Shown here in pieces: positions 12,225-22,269 of a stretch of DNA of 36,953 nucleotides. Origin of the DNA: Paraglomus occultum (taxonomy: Eukaryota; Glomeromycota; Glomeromycetes; Paraglomerales; Paraglomeraceae); assembly GCA_910592205.1 (NCBI GenBank), contig CAJVPJ010000184.1, positions 1 to 36,953 on the forward strand, given 5' to 3'. Every line of letters starts with the position of its first letter. Position 1 is the first letter of the stretch. The notes beneath the pieces are model-generated. The model saw only the letters and a program-made list of their open reading frames with translations. It did no database searches and was not told where the DNA came from. The translations under genes and the position numbers were made by a program.

Positions 12225-15156
12225 CAATAAATATTTTGTTTACTTCTTATCTGGTAACAAAGAATGCAACGTCATTATGAATTGTATGAAGTCATGAATA
12301 GGAAGCATTCTTCCATATTGAGATTATAGAAATTGGACATCTACTGTTACAACGTTACTACGTTTAATGGATTTTTAGGAAACAGCATAATTGTTTACGC
12401 ACTGCGCGAGCTTGCATCAACACGCATTTGTTGATGCAAGAAGTTATTACAAATCACGTGAGCTTGAAGCTGATAACGTTTATTATTATGATAACCTAAG
12501 CGGTTAATAGACAACTCAATATTATGGTGTCTCCTCTAGCACTTGGTTGGGACCTTCCCTCTACCTTCCCCAATTTATTGCAAAATTCTTACTACTAATC
12601 ACGGTAGGTACTGATACAATATTTACCGATGAAGGCTTGTAAAGAGCAAATATCATTGGTTAACATATACCCACGCCTTATATTTAGATACCGTGATGCC
12701 ACCGCGTCACTGAGAAAAAGCAACCGAAGTTAGGATGCATTGGAAAACTAACAATTGTTTTATATCAAAAAAAGCATTACGTGAACTGATTGTACCCGGG
12801 TATACAATGAGAACGTCGCAAAAAACTTCTAAATTGTACCCGGGTCTAATTTTGGGGGAGGTATTGTATTCAATGATCTACGGTAATATTAAGCCGCGTT
12901 CCAAAAACGGGTATCGTTTAGTATCACAGCGACATACGTGTTTTCCAATTCCTTATAACAATAGAATAACAGAATTTTCGTTTGCTAGTAAAACTAGATA
13001 AATAGTTCATTTTTGCGAAGGTCGAGACATGGTTGAGGGAAAGCCCATTGCGAGCATACTTTGTTAAGAAATGCGGCAAAATCAATTGGTGTACTGTAAC
13101 ATCAATAGTAGCAAGTGTGTTATATACCATATAAATTAATAATATTGTCAATAAATAAAAACCTCTTAACTTAGACTTACAACCAGCTCGTCATGTTATT
13201 GATTGACTGTCATTGGCTCATATCGAATATTACATATGTACAGATTATCAAGCATATCCGTTCTCTATTTAGTACAAGAAAGGGCGAAGTCCCCTAGAAT
13301 TTATACAGTATCTAGTTACTTCGAAAGGACAATCGTAGTTATCTGACTCCTCAATTAAGTTAACTGATTCAAGCCGATGCAACGAAGACCGTTAACTGTA
13401 TTGGGTTGTTGCCGATGATACTGAATATGTATTTTCCAATGGCAATCGAATAGATACGTCCAAAAAAGCCATAAAATAAAATTGCTTATTTTTATTATTA
13501 GTGTAATATTAATATTGAGAAACTCTTTACTGTTAGTGACATCGAGCATCATGATTTTAGGAAAAAGTTTCAGAATGGGATGTTTGTCAAGATGTCTTTG
13601 TTCTGGGTGACTTTCAACATAATCTAACCACTTATTATTATTATATGGCTGAAAAAGTTCCCGTATATTAATATTTTATATGATTCCAGTGTGATTAAGA
13701 AATTGTTGAGAATGAAACTGACTTCAATACTTTCTGCTGTCATGTGTTCGTACAGTGTGTTAATTTTTGTTAACAGCGTAATTGGGTAGAAAAGTCTGGG
13801 AAGCTGAAAGCAACAAAATGGTTTTGCAAAAAGGTTAAATTTACTACTGAGTTTACTCAATATCAAAATTTGTTAATATACTATGGAACATTCTGATACA
13901 ATACCAGAAAAAAATCATGGTGGTACTGATCAGATGCAAAGCTTTATATTACATATAAGTTAAACACTTGGCAGTAATTAATGTCATTCACAATAGCAAA
14001 TTGCACGTGATGACAAATTCCACAAAATTTATCAAAAAACAAAACTCAGTTTTGCTAATATTAATATTAATGTATTAGTAGAATATAACAAATATTAACT
14101 GAGTAGCTCTAAATTATCAACAAAAATTGTAAATAAGCTAGCATTTGTTATTGTAAATAGTTTTTCATTAGCATTAGTCTAAAAAATTAATTTTTTAGTA
14201 AAAAAGATATATTAATATGGCAACCGTCTTTATCAAGTTATTATACTTACTAAAAGTTTAAATTTTAAAATTCTATCATTGCATAATAATAAGATATTGA
14301 AGTAATTTAATTTCATATTAATATAGGGTTATGAAAGTATGGATGTTATTTATAATGATAACTGTAAGTAAAATGTTTGCCTCACCACTTTACATTGACA
14401 CCAATTAATACAGATTTTAAAATTTAGTCATGAACTCAGACATGGTCACAGCTGTGCCACTAATACTAATACCGAGAATTCAATCACTCTAGCCAGTTCT
14501 TCAGCCCGGTTACAATTCTTGATTCACTTAATAAAATGTTTACTTCGTTTCGTTTGTTGCGGTCTGCTCCAAACTACAAAGTAAAAGTGTGAATTATTGT
14601 TGTTGAACATAATATAATAATAATTAACTATAGTAATGGCATTAAAATGTGACAATTAATAAACTACGGTACTTAAATCATACATTTAATACAAAATTGT
14701 TTACGCCCAAATTATTTTTAGACGTTCGCCATACATCATACATTGGGAGCAAAACTATAACAAAATTACCGTTGATTAAACTGCTATGAATTTTAATTTG
14801 ATGTGATGCATCCTAAATCTACGCGACACGATATCAACAAATAATGAACATTTTTTAAATTACTGTGCTATTGTGCATATACAGTCACATAACTTATGAT
14901 TAAAATTATTAGTATCACAAAAATGGATTCCAAATATTAGGTGTATTAGTTTAAGATAAAGTTTAATTAAGAAGTGGTAAAAACATTTTGCTATTAGTGG
15001 TATATTAATATTGTTTTTTGTATGTTGCAGGCATGGAATTGTATACTACAGTGTATATAATAACCACAGAGATCAGAAAGATTCTACACAAAACAAAACA
15101 GCACAGTCAATTTACATTATTTCTCTAACTCTAGCTTCATTGTTACTATGTCTGAA
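12225..15156. other. Long AT-rich intergenic region
   Basis: About 2.9 kb without a recognisable gene. It holds a perfect hairpin at 12411-12440 and two copies of a TTGTACCCGGGT word (about 12790 and 12836). Otherwise it is AT-rich with many TTAATATTAA-type palindromes, for example near 14058 and 15003. The ORFs at 12735-13001 and 13624-13866 show no family signature. Confidence 0.5.
12411..12440. repeat. Perfect 12-bp inverted repeat (hairpin)
   Basis: The arm CTTGCATCAACA at 12411-12422 and its exact complement at 12429-12440 are separated by a 6-base loop (CGCATT). It lies about 190 bp past the PMS1 stop, so it could sit in the 3' UTR or just beyond. Confidence 0.85.
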
Positions 15157-16098
15157 CTATTTGATCTGCCCGACCATCTGATATTGAGTCTGTCCAGTAG
15201 TCATCGTTTGATTCTGCCCGACCAATTGATTCTGCCCAACCAATTGATTCTGCCCGACCAATTGATTCTGCCCAACCAATTGATTCTGCCCCACCAATTG
15301 ATTCTGCCTCACCAATTGATTCTGCCCAACCAGTTGATACTGAGACTGCCCAGTAGTCATCATTTGATTCTGCCCCACTAATTGATTCTGTGTAAAAGTC
15401 TGCGTGCCAGCCATTCGAGGCTGTCCGACCATTTGAGTTTGCCCAACCATTTGAGTTTGTCCAACCATCTGATTATTCCCACCTGCAAACACCCCGCTTG
15501 GGATAACCTCCATACAATAAGGACACTTTCGAACCGTTGCGACACACACTCTCCCGCACGCATATCCAATGCCCGGTATGACGATACACATGATGAATCC
15601 AAACAAATATCCTAGCGGTGTTTGACTCGTTTCCTCAAGAGGTAGAACAGACGTCTGACAATTTGAGCAAAAATATTGTTGCAGGGCACCAGAGGACATA
15701 CCGGTCATCATTGCTTGTTGATTTTGAGCCAACGGAGTCTGTTGCGGAAACGCTGTTTTCTGTTGGTTAGCAACTGGGACTAATGTACTATTAACTGGCT
15801 GCAACATAAATGATTGGGTATTCGATGATTGAAGCGTGGGCGAGATAGGAACGGTTGGGCTAGTGCTCTGTACTCCTGGAGAATTCAATGGTGAGAATTG
15901 GGGATTGTTGACTACATAAACACTGTTAGCGTTTGCGCCTGTAGAATTATTTACTCCATTTTGATTGTAAATAATTGTGGATTGCACTGATGTTACTTCT
16001 TCATCGGGCGCATGAGGAGGTGCTTCATAGTGGGTTTCTCCATTAGGAGGTATGGAGAGAGGTTGTAACAGAAGGGTTGGTTGTGACGGATTTGACAT
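15157..16098 (-). CDS. LITAF-domain zinc-ribbon membrane-associated protein with VGQNQL repeats
   Basis: Predicted 313 aa, single coding exon. Residues 144-195 form a LITAF/SIMPLE-type domain: CSNC at 144-147, a hydrophobic insert (LGYLFGFIMCIVIPGIGYA) and KCPYC at 191-195. LITAF domains bind one zinc through the two CxxC knuckles, and the hydrophobic loop inserts in the cytosolic face of late endosome/lysosome membranes. The N-terminal 140 residues are Pro/Ser/Gln-rich and disordered-looking. Unusually, about 118 residues follow the domain, dominated by a Q/N-rich hexapeptide repeat (VGQNQL). Start chosen at ATG 16098; the frame stays open upstream to a splice-acceptor-like TTTACAG near 16137, so a 5' leader intron or an extra short coding exon is possible. 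Family identity is good; the function here is inferred. Confidence 0.82.
   Translation of the reverse strand: MSNPSQPTLLLQPLSIPPNGETHYEAPPHAPDEEVTSVQSTIIYNQNGVNNSTGANANSVYVVNNPQFSPLNSPGVQSTSPTVPISPTLQSSNTQSFMLQPVNSTLVPVANQQKTAFPQQTPLAQNQQAMMTGMSSGALQQYFCSNCQTSVLPLEETSQTPLGYLFGFIMCIVIPGIGYACGRVCVATVRKCPYCMEVIPSGVFAGGNNQMVGQTQMVGQTQMVGQPRMAGTQTFTQNQLVGQNQMMTTGQSQYQLVGQNQLVRQNQLVGQNQLVGQNQLVGQNQLVGQNQLVGQNQTMTTGQTQYQMVGQIK
15205..15342 (-). repeat. 18-bp minisatellite encoding (VGQNQL)n
   Basis: Tandem 18-bp units of the type CCAATTGATTCTGCCCRA on the plus strand encode about six or seven near-identical hexapeptides in the LITAF-domain protein. Looser copies (VGQTQM) lie at 15420-15475. Unit-to-unit variation is mostly single bases, which suggests recent amplification. 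Confidence 0.88.
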
Positions 16099-18952
16099 TT
16101 TATGGGTAACCACTCGTTTATGACTGATTTTCTTCTGTAAAATAAAATGATTCGAACAATTTGTTTATATTATCTTGTAGTTGTATCAAGTGTATATTAT
16201 AAAAATCAAGAGGGGGCCGGCTCTTGATAAAAAATGAATTTTGCATAATACCCGTTCGTCCAAGTTTTTAAATGTTTTCGAATTCATGTAACCAATCTTT
16301 ATTATTCATTTCTAAATTTGGATTTTCTATGGTATTACTACATCTTGCAGAACAGACGTAGTCTGTTAATTTAAAATTTCTTCGTCTTGTAGTCAGTTTA
16401 CCTGGATCAAAGTATGGCAAGACATTGTTTATGAGAAGGAACTACATGATATCAAAACAGTCACAACGTTGTATTGACGCTTTACTCGGTGATCGATAAT
16501 TTTAGGGTCTTTTTAAAGTTATTTTAGAATGGTGAATTTTGAAACTCCCGATATTATACAAGTGTAGCTGTCTTTGAAACAAACCCTACTGGCTGCCCCT
16601 TGCTGACTGATGGTGTTACTTTAGCCAATTGGTTCGTCATGTTTACAAAAATTCTTTGCAGGTTACATCAAACATATTTTTGGCAACGTTGCTGATTCGA
16701 CCTGATGGACTTACTTTATTTTTGCGCTTACGAACAAATGGTATTAGTATAGGTTATGTATGCCCACGATTTTCGCACTCTTACACTCATATTTATTTCA
16801 GTGCAAGAGGATCGGTACATGAGCACTACACTAGTCAACGTTAGGTACACGATTTAGCACTACACGCAAACGTGCGTAAGAGAATGCTACGAGTACACAA
16901 TATTATGTAGATGAGAATGTTGATGCACCGTAATAATTATAATAAGACTCTTCTATACTTTAGATATCGTAACGATAACATCACGTCATTTACTAAAATA
17001 AGCCAATTGTACGCCAAGTAAAAACGTGAGACTTATTAATTGAGCGGTGGGGACACAAAAATCACCGTAACAAAGGCGTTAGGAAATGCCTTTACGCCCA
17101 TTACAAAAACGACAGCTAAGATCCAATTCTTTGAATGGTCTGGCGAGTGTTGTCATACATTGTTAATAGATATTAATATGTTGTAATAAATAACAATACT
17201 CAACCGCACCTCCTTCTTGTAAACGGAACTACTGTACATATTAATATTATAAATGTGTTATAAGGCAATAGTAAAACAATGTCCTATAATGACCAATTAA
17301 ATGATTTACTAGTGTAACAAATGGGAATATCAAAACTGTAAAAGGCAAATATAATATTCTTACGTTTATATGTTGAGGAGCAGCTGATGCTGAGAACGAG
17401 AATTAAAAGGCGCGCAGATTAACAGTCTGTTCTAAATATTAACATCTTTAGCAAGAAACTTTTGAAGTCCACTCAAGAAAAACAAACATAATTAGTGAGT
17501 TTGTACTCTTGGTAGACTGAACAGCATGAGATATTCGATGTCTTTGTCTTACAGGCATCGCCTTGCCGGCTGGATTTAAGTGTAAACTTAATATTTGTTT
17601 TCAGAAGACTGCGAAAAACATCATCCCTTGGAGTTATACTCTCTTTTTAAATTGCAATGCTTTTAACGCTTCATTCATGAGTAATAAACAATTTATCCAT
17701 AGAGAAATACGTCAATAGAATGGATGAAATATCAAGTCAATAGGTTAAGCCAGGCTTCACCTTTCAGTAAATTATATCCGAACCCCATCATCGTTTCAAT
17801 AGTTAGCTTTTTCTGTCGCAACATTGATAAAATTACGTTACGTACAGTTTAAATGCTCTCTAGATGTAATCGACAATGTGCTTGCCCTTATTATTATGGA
17901 GAGTACATGGAGTATGTTAATCATGTCGTTTTCCGCATAATATATACTATTACTATGCCCTACAAACCATTAATAATTTTTCGTGACGCATTTGATCAAA
18001 TTGCATTTGCATAGAACACGCACTCCCACCATAAGCCCTTCACTGTATAACTGCGGGCAGGTGTCAATGTGTCGGTACGACGGAACTCCTGCATCGCATA
18101 CATTATGCAGAGAAATATGCATTGAGGAGTTTGTAATAGTTGAATCATGCAATAATATTTTAGAAACTTCTCTACGGAAAAGCGATGCCAAACAATTTTA
18201 GACATGTCTCGGGAGCTGTTACAAGCATTGAGGGAAATGTAAATTAGCTTTGAACAAGGAATAATTTTTTCAACGAGATGCAGTTTTTTACGCTCTGGAA
18301 CTTGAATTTGGACTATTAGCTTGTGAGTTCACGGCGATTAGATTTGCGCTATTACTATGTGATGTAATCGAGGTCTTCCAGATATTTGAAATTCTTAAAC
18401 TTTTATCGACGTTACCATTTGAACTTGCTTTAACAAAATTACCGTAATTCAATGCATAAGTTTGATTCTTTGATTAATTTGTATAAGAAAACCAGCAACG
18501 CCATTCTCATTATCATCGAAACCCCTACACTTTTTAATAATATACCTTGACATCTTCCTGGTATCGCGTTGTGAAATTCTCCTCGCTATTTTGATCTAAT
18601 TACAATGACAGTTGCTTACTCAAAGAGATCTCGCGCGTGTGTTAATTTTTAGCAGGAACGTAAAATCGGAATTTGGGGGCGAGAACATGTACGGTTATGA
18701 GTCAGTCTTGTAAAATAGCGTTTACTTTATTGACCCGGGTCGAGCTTTTTTGAAGTGATCGGGTCGAGAGTGAGAACGATCCAAGAAAATGCATGGATGT
18801 AAATGCATGCATGCATTAGCGAGGGTCGTTTTGGAAACGGCAAGGAATCAACATAGGGGAAATGCATGTGGTTAAAATGTGGTGATTGGATAAACTCTTC
18901 GCTTGTCCACACCACCAGTAGATCCCATCAAAGTGTCTTCTCTTCTACAGTT
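16099..18952. other. Intergenic, nothing recognised
   Basis: About 2.85 kb of AT-rich DNA between divergent genes (LITAF-domain protein leftward, thioesterase rightward), so it should contain both promoters. Open stretches near 16629-16844 and 17970-18205 overlap in several frames and have no family signal. Confidence 0.5.
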
Positions 18953-19613
18953 ATGGCATTAAAAGTGGACCCCAAACGCTCCGTAGCAGAACGTCTACAA
19001 AACTACCTTCGTAGCGCAAACAGACGGGGCCAGTTTTTATCCTCACTTTGGCCGCGGGTGTCTGTCATTGAGGTTTCACCGACCAAGTCCGTGTTCGAGT
19101 TGACTGTTACTGGCGATGATTGCAATGGATTGGGAAGCTTGCATGGTGGATGTACTGCTAGTATTATCGATGTTTGTTCTACTGGTGCTATAATCGCAGC
19201 CGGTGAGTCATGATAAAGGATCAATGTGCATTACAGAGAAGAAAGGGCAAGCAACTGTACAAGTTTCGAGTTCAACTACTTGCTCAGAATCTCTTGTATT
19301 TTTCTTCAATTAGCGACAAAGTATTTCGTACATGGAGGCGTATCTAATGACTTGACGATAAGTTACGTTTCAGCTGCCAAAGAAGGTGACGTGGTATTGA
19401 TAGAATGCTCTATTATCAAGCTGGGTAAATCACTAGCGAATACCCATACTGTTATACGGAATAAAAATACTGGGCAGGTCGTCGCCATGGGAAGTCACAC
19501 AAAGTTCAACAGTGAGTAGAGGAGTTGTTGTGTTTACATCAAATGATGGTACCAGGATCGTATGTAATGACGTTATTTTCCTTTACGATCTTGTAGTTGA
19601 TTCAAAGATATGA
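18953..19613 (+). CDS. Hotdog-fold (4HBT) acyl-CoA thioesterase, ACOT13-like
   Basis: Predicted to hydrolyse acyl-CoA thioesters. Exons 18953-19202, 19314-19511 and 19597-19613 give 154 aa, the usual length for this family. The PaaI/ACOT13-type active-site loop is visible as NGLGSLHGGCTASIID, with the HGG helix start; the second half has DLTISYVSAAKEGDVVLIEC and GQVVAMGSHTKF. The first Met of MALKVDP is used. The frame is open further upstream, but that part is preceded by an acceptor-like CTACAG, suggesting a leader intron. The last intron is optional: reading through gives FNSE and a stop at 19519, while splicing GTGAGT (19512) to TTGTAG (19596) gives FNIDSKI. The ending SKI resembles a peroxisomal targeting signal. 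The gene converges on the antizyme gene. Confidence 0.85.
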
Positions 19614-19776
19614 GTTTGACAGTAGGTGTTACCCGTCAGAGGAATGCCGAACAATTGTTATCACAGAACAATACAGTTGTATATCACAATATTTATTCAA
19701 AATTGGCTTGCCGGAGTGCGAAAAAAATAATATATATATATATAGAAAAATATTATACGAAGAATATTATATTTCC

Positions 19777-21359
19777 TCACAATTCCATCCCAAGAAGCAC
19801 GTAGTTTTCTGTAGAGTGCCCCAACACGGAGGGCTTGACATGCTCAAACCCGATGTACAGGTATACGCGTAGTAATTCGACTGCAGATTAGATAATGTAA
19901 TGGAAGCAGAGTGTAGAAAAGCAAAGAGGAACATATGGAGGGAGTGACGTTAGTGACTTGTATTGCTTCTTGTATCCCGCATCGCCAAACAATACGTCCT
20001 ATATTAATTAACACCCAATAATCACCCACTTCATATTCAACTTCGAGCCTTACCTAAATCACATTTTTTCTCCAAGCAAACAATCAGGTAACGACAGTCA
20101 AAACACTCTTCAGCTAGTTCCATCATAGAAAGCAAGCTGTAAAATGCGAATAGTCCGGTTAGTTTGTGCAAACTATTTAGAAATTGAAAGTATAGTCACT
20201 TGTACAGAGCGTAAATGAATCATCCTGCAAGCCTTTCATCGTCACTACATTCCGTTTTGTCAATAGCTGTTTCAAACCTCGCTCATAACCCTCTAACTAT
20301 AACAGTCGACCATCTCTCCATAATTCATAACACAATTCAAAAGTTTGTCTACCTTTCACGTAAGCCTGCCTTCTCAAGACCGTTTCCTTTCAAAAAGAAC
20401 ATCTCGTTCAGGACAAACCCGTCCGAAATGTATTGATTTCCCATGAAGATCTGCACCGTTTGGTCAGGCTTTTTATCAGCAAAGACTTGGGCGCTAAAGG
20501 AGCTTTCTATTGGAGTCTGCGAGAGCGTTACGCAAGAGGGTGTACTCGAAGGCGTACTCGAAGGTGTACTCGAGGGTGTGCTTGAGGGTGTATTGGAGGG
20601 AGTATTGATAGGAGATGCTGAATAGAAGTCTGTGGCCAAGTTGGTATTTGTAGTATTGTTGCCCTTCGGGGCAAGTAAACCTCCTGAATTCTCCGTAATG
20701 CTGCCACCATCACGGGTCAGGAGGTTTGGTGTCATATTCCGGGTTGCCTCGAGAGTCATGTCCTGTAAGATTAAAGGCAACAAGCAAGGTGAACGACGTT
20801 TTGCATCAAGATTAGGTTGTAGAGCGAAGAAACGTATAAAAAAAAAAGGATGGAAAAGTGATTAGAAACTTACAGGAGCGCCACTCAGTCTTCTTACCCA
20901 CTGTAAAAGAAGATGATGCATATTAGACAGCCGTTTGTTGGTTGGATTACGTTATTAGGAAAATATAATGAAAGGTATAAAAAGTATGCATATAATTATG
21001 TAGACTTAAATTCTAACTCTTATAGAAAATATAATAGCAATGGGGGGAAAGTATGTATATAATTGGGTCGGTTTATATATGCATTATGCGTCGTTAAAGC
21101 CTCACTATAATTGTACAAACACTATCTTAAACTCTTCCCCTCGCTCTAGCCCCAACCTCAAATCCCAAACGCTTATCCTTCACGTACGGGTAGAGTAATA
21201 ATAGCATTCTCCACTGTTCGTAGTACTCTGGTGGGAATATTTGGTGCAGACAGCTCGAAATGGCTCACCACTATTAATGCCAGCAATACTATTGCTGTTA
21301 CTACTACTACTACTATTAAAATTACTACTAAAGACTTGTAACTGGATGGTGGTCGCCAT
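19777..21359 (-). CDS. Ornithine decarboxylase antizyme, expressed by +1 programmed ribosomal frameshifting
   Basis: Polyamine-feedback inhibitor that binds ornithine decarboxylase monomers, targets them for ubiquitin-independent proteasomal decay and limits polyamine uptake (family knowledge). Exons on the minus strand: 21188-21359, 20874-20900, 20353-20762, 20054-20136 and 19777-19880. ORF1 (66 codons, Ser/Asn-rich) ends TGG-CGC-TCC-TGA. A +1 shift at TCC continues as D-M-T-L in ORF2, giving 264 aa. The antizyme core is clear: FVLNEMFFLKGNG, LLSMMELAEE, YLIVCLEKK, LLRVYLYIGFEHVKP. Human antizyme 1 uses TGG-TGC-TCC-TGA in the same place and reads W-C-S-D. The intron at 20763-20873 falls between TCCT and GA, so the stop codon exists only after splicing. 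Intron 1 is unusually long (287 bp). A TPSS repeat lies between the shift site and the core. Translation is probably regulated by polyamines. Confidence 0.92.
20538..20606 (-). repeat. 12-bp minisatellite encoding (TPSS)n
   Basis: Five to six degenerate 12-bp units (plus strand GGTGTACTCGAA and variants) encode repeated Thr-Pro-Ser-Ser in antizyme ORF2, downstream of the shift site and ahead of the conserved domain. It is an in-frame, probably flexible linker. Confidence 0.9.
20762..20876 (-). promoter_or_regulatory. Antizyme +1 frameshift site (UCC-UGA), split by an intron
   Basis: In spliced mRNA the site reads UGG CGC UCC UGA C. Exon 2 supplies UCCU (ending at 20874), exon 3 supplies GAC (from 20762), and intron 3' and 5' borders are canonical (GTAAGT, TTACAG). 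The ORF1 frame meets UGA; the ORF2 frame continues GAC-AUG. The coordinates span the intron. I saw no obvious 3' pseudoknot, as far as hand reading allows. Confidence 0.9.
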
Positions 21360-22074
21360 TCGAGTATTTATCTCTGAGAATCAGGTTGTTTGGTAATGAA
21401 GAGAAGGCCAGTGGTTCGTATGTGTGACTTTCGCAAAAATTTTGCTTAGTTAGCGGATGTTGATTGTAACGACGACGAAAACTGGATAGTATAATGACAG
21501 GTTTGGGTTTGTTGTTTCTTTCTTCTTATAGCACAAAATAGCTAGCGTATTGGGTGGATGTCAGTTTTGTAGCTTGACAAGAATGTTGCAGTACTGAATG
21601 TGGCTGTAAGTTGGTTCGCTCTTCAAGCAGATAAAGTTGTGAGTGTGAAAAACGCACAAATGGGGAGGGGCTTTGATGTAGATGTTTGTTATATGGCAGT
21701 TATTGGCAGGGGATGATGTGATGTGTACCACGAGAATTATTTGTCATTATGTATGAAAATAATTAATCTCACTGTTAACGTTACTCCCGATCAGGCCAAG
21801 ATTAAGCTTAATACAGTTAACGGAATGTGGCACAAGCGTTCCGAAGTTCCAATTTTCCATGTTCTTGATGTTCGGAATTGGACGATAAGATGGATATAAA
21901 AAGTCGATGGTTGTCGATACTGGTTTGGCCAACCAGAAACAAGAAATGTATTTGAAGACTTTTCTTTGAAGCAGCTTAAGCTCGAGCTGTCAAAACACAG
22001 ATGATTGTTAACCGAGTGTTGTATTTCACTATGTACTATGAAAATACTTATCAGTCAGTTTGACTTTATTACTA
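21360..22074. other. Intergenic, upstream of antizyme
   Basis: Should contain the antizyme promoter and 5' leader. No other feature was recognised; the open stretch at 21747-21932 has no family similarity. Confidence 0.45.
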
Positions 22075-22269
22075 CAAGTGAAACTCGATATAAGAAGCTC
22101 TCGATATAAGAAACACTAATTAAAATTTGATATAAGAAAGTTGAGCTGAAAAACAGTCTATATAAAATCATCTCCATATAAGAAAGTTACTAATAAACTC
22201 TCAGTATAAGAAGGATTCTAAGATTTTTACTATGGCTCCCGATCACTTTCTTATATCGAGTGCCACTTG
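22075..22269. mobile_element. Pogo/Tigger-like MITE with TA target-site duplication
   Basis: 195-bp non-coding element. Terminal inverted repeats begin CAAGTG and agree at about 22 of 24 positions, reading CAAGTG-NN-ACTCGATATAAGAA from each end. TA dinucleotides flank it at 22073-22074 and 22270-22271. The termini resemble the CAGTGGAACCTCGATATAA-type ends of pogo/Tigger elements (Tc1/mariner superfamily). Inside are several further TATAAGAA words in direct orientation. No transposase is encoded, so it would be mobilised in trans. Confidence 0.8.

Noticed and set aside
12735-13001. 88-codon plus-strand ORF
   Set aside because: No family signal or splice context; it lies in an AT-rich spacer with repeated ACCCGGGT words.
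15148-15381. Leu/Pro repeat ORF on the plus strand
   Set aside because: Antisense of the VGQNQL minisatellite in the LITAF-domain gene.
19597-19872. 91-codon plus-strand ORF beyond the thioesterase
   Set aside because: Overlaps the thioesterase 3' end and the antisense of the last antizyme exon, where the antizyme reading is clearly conserved.
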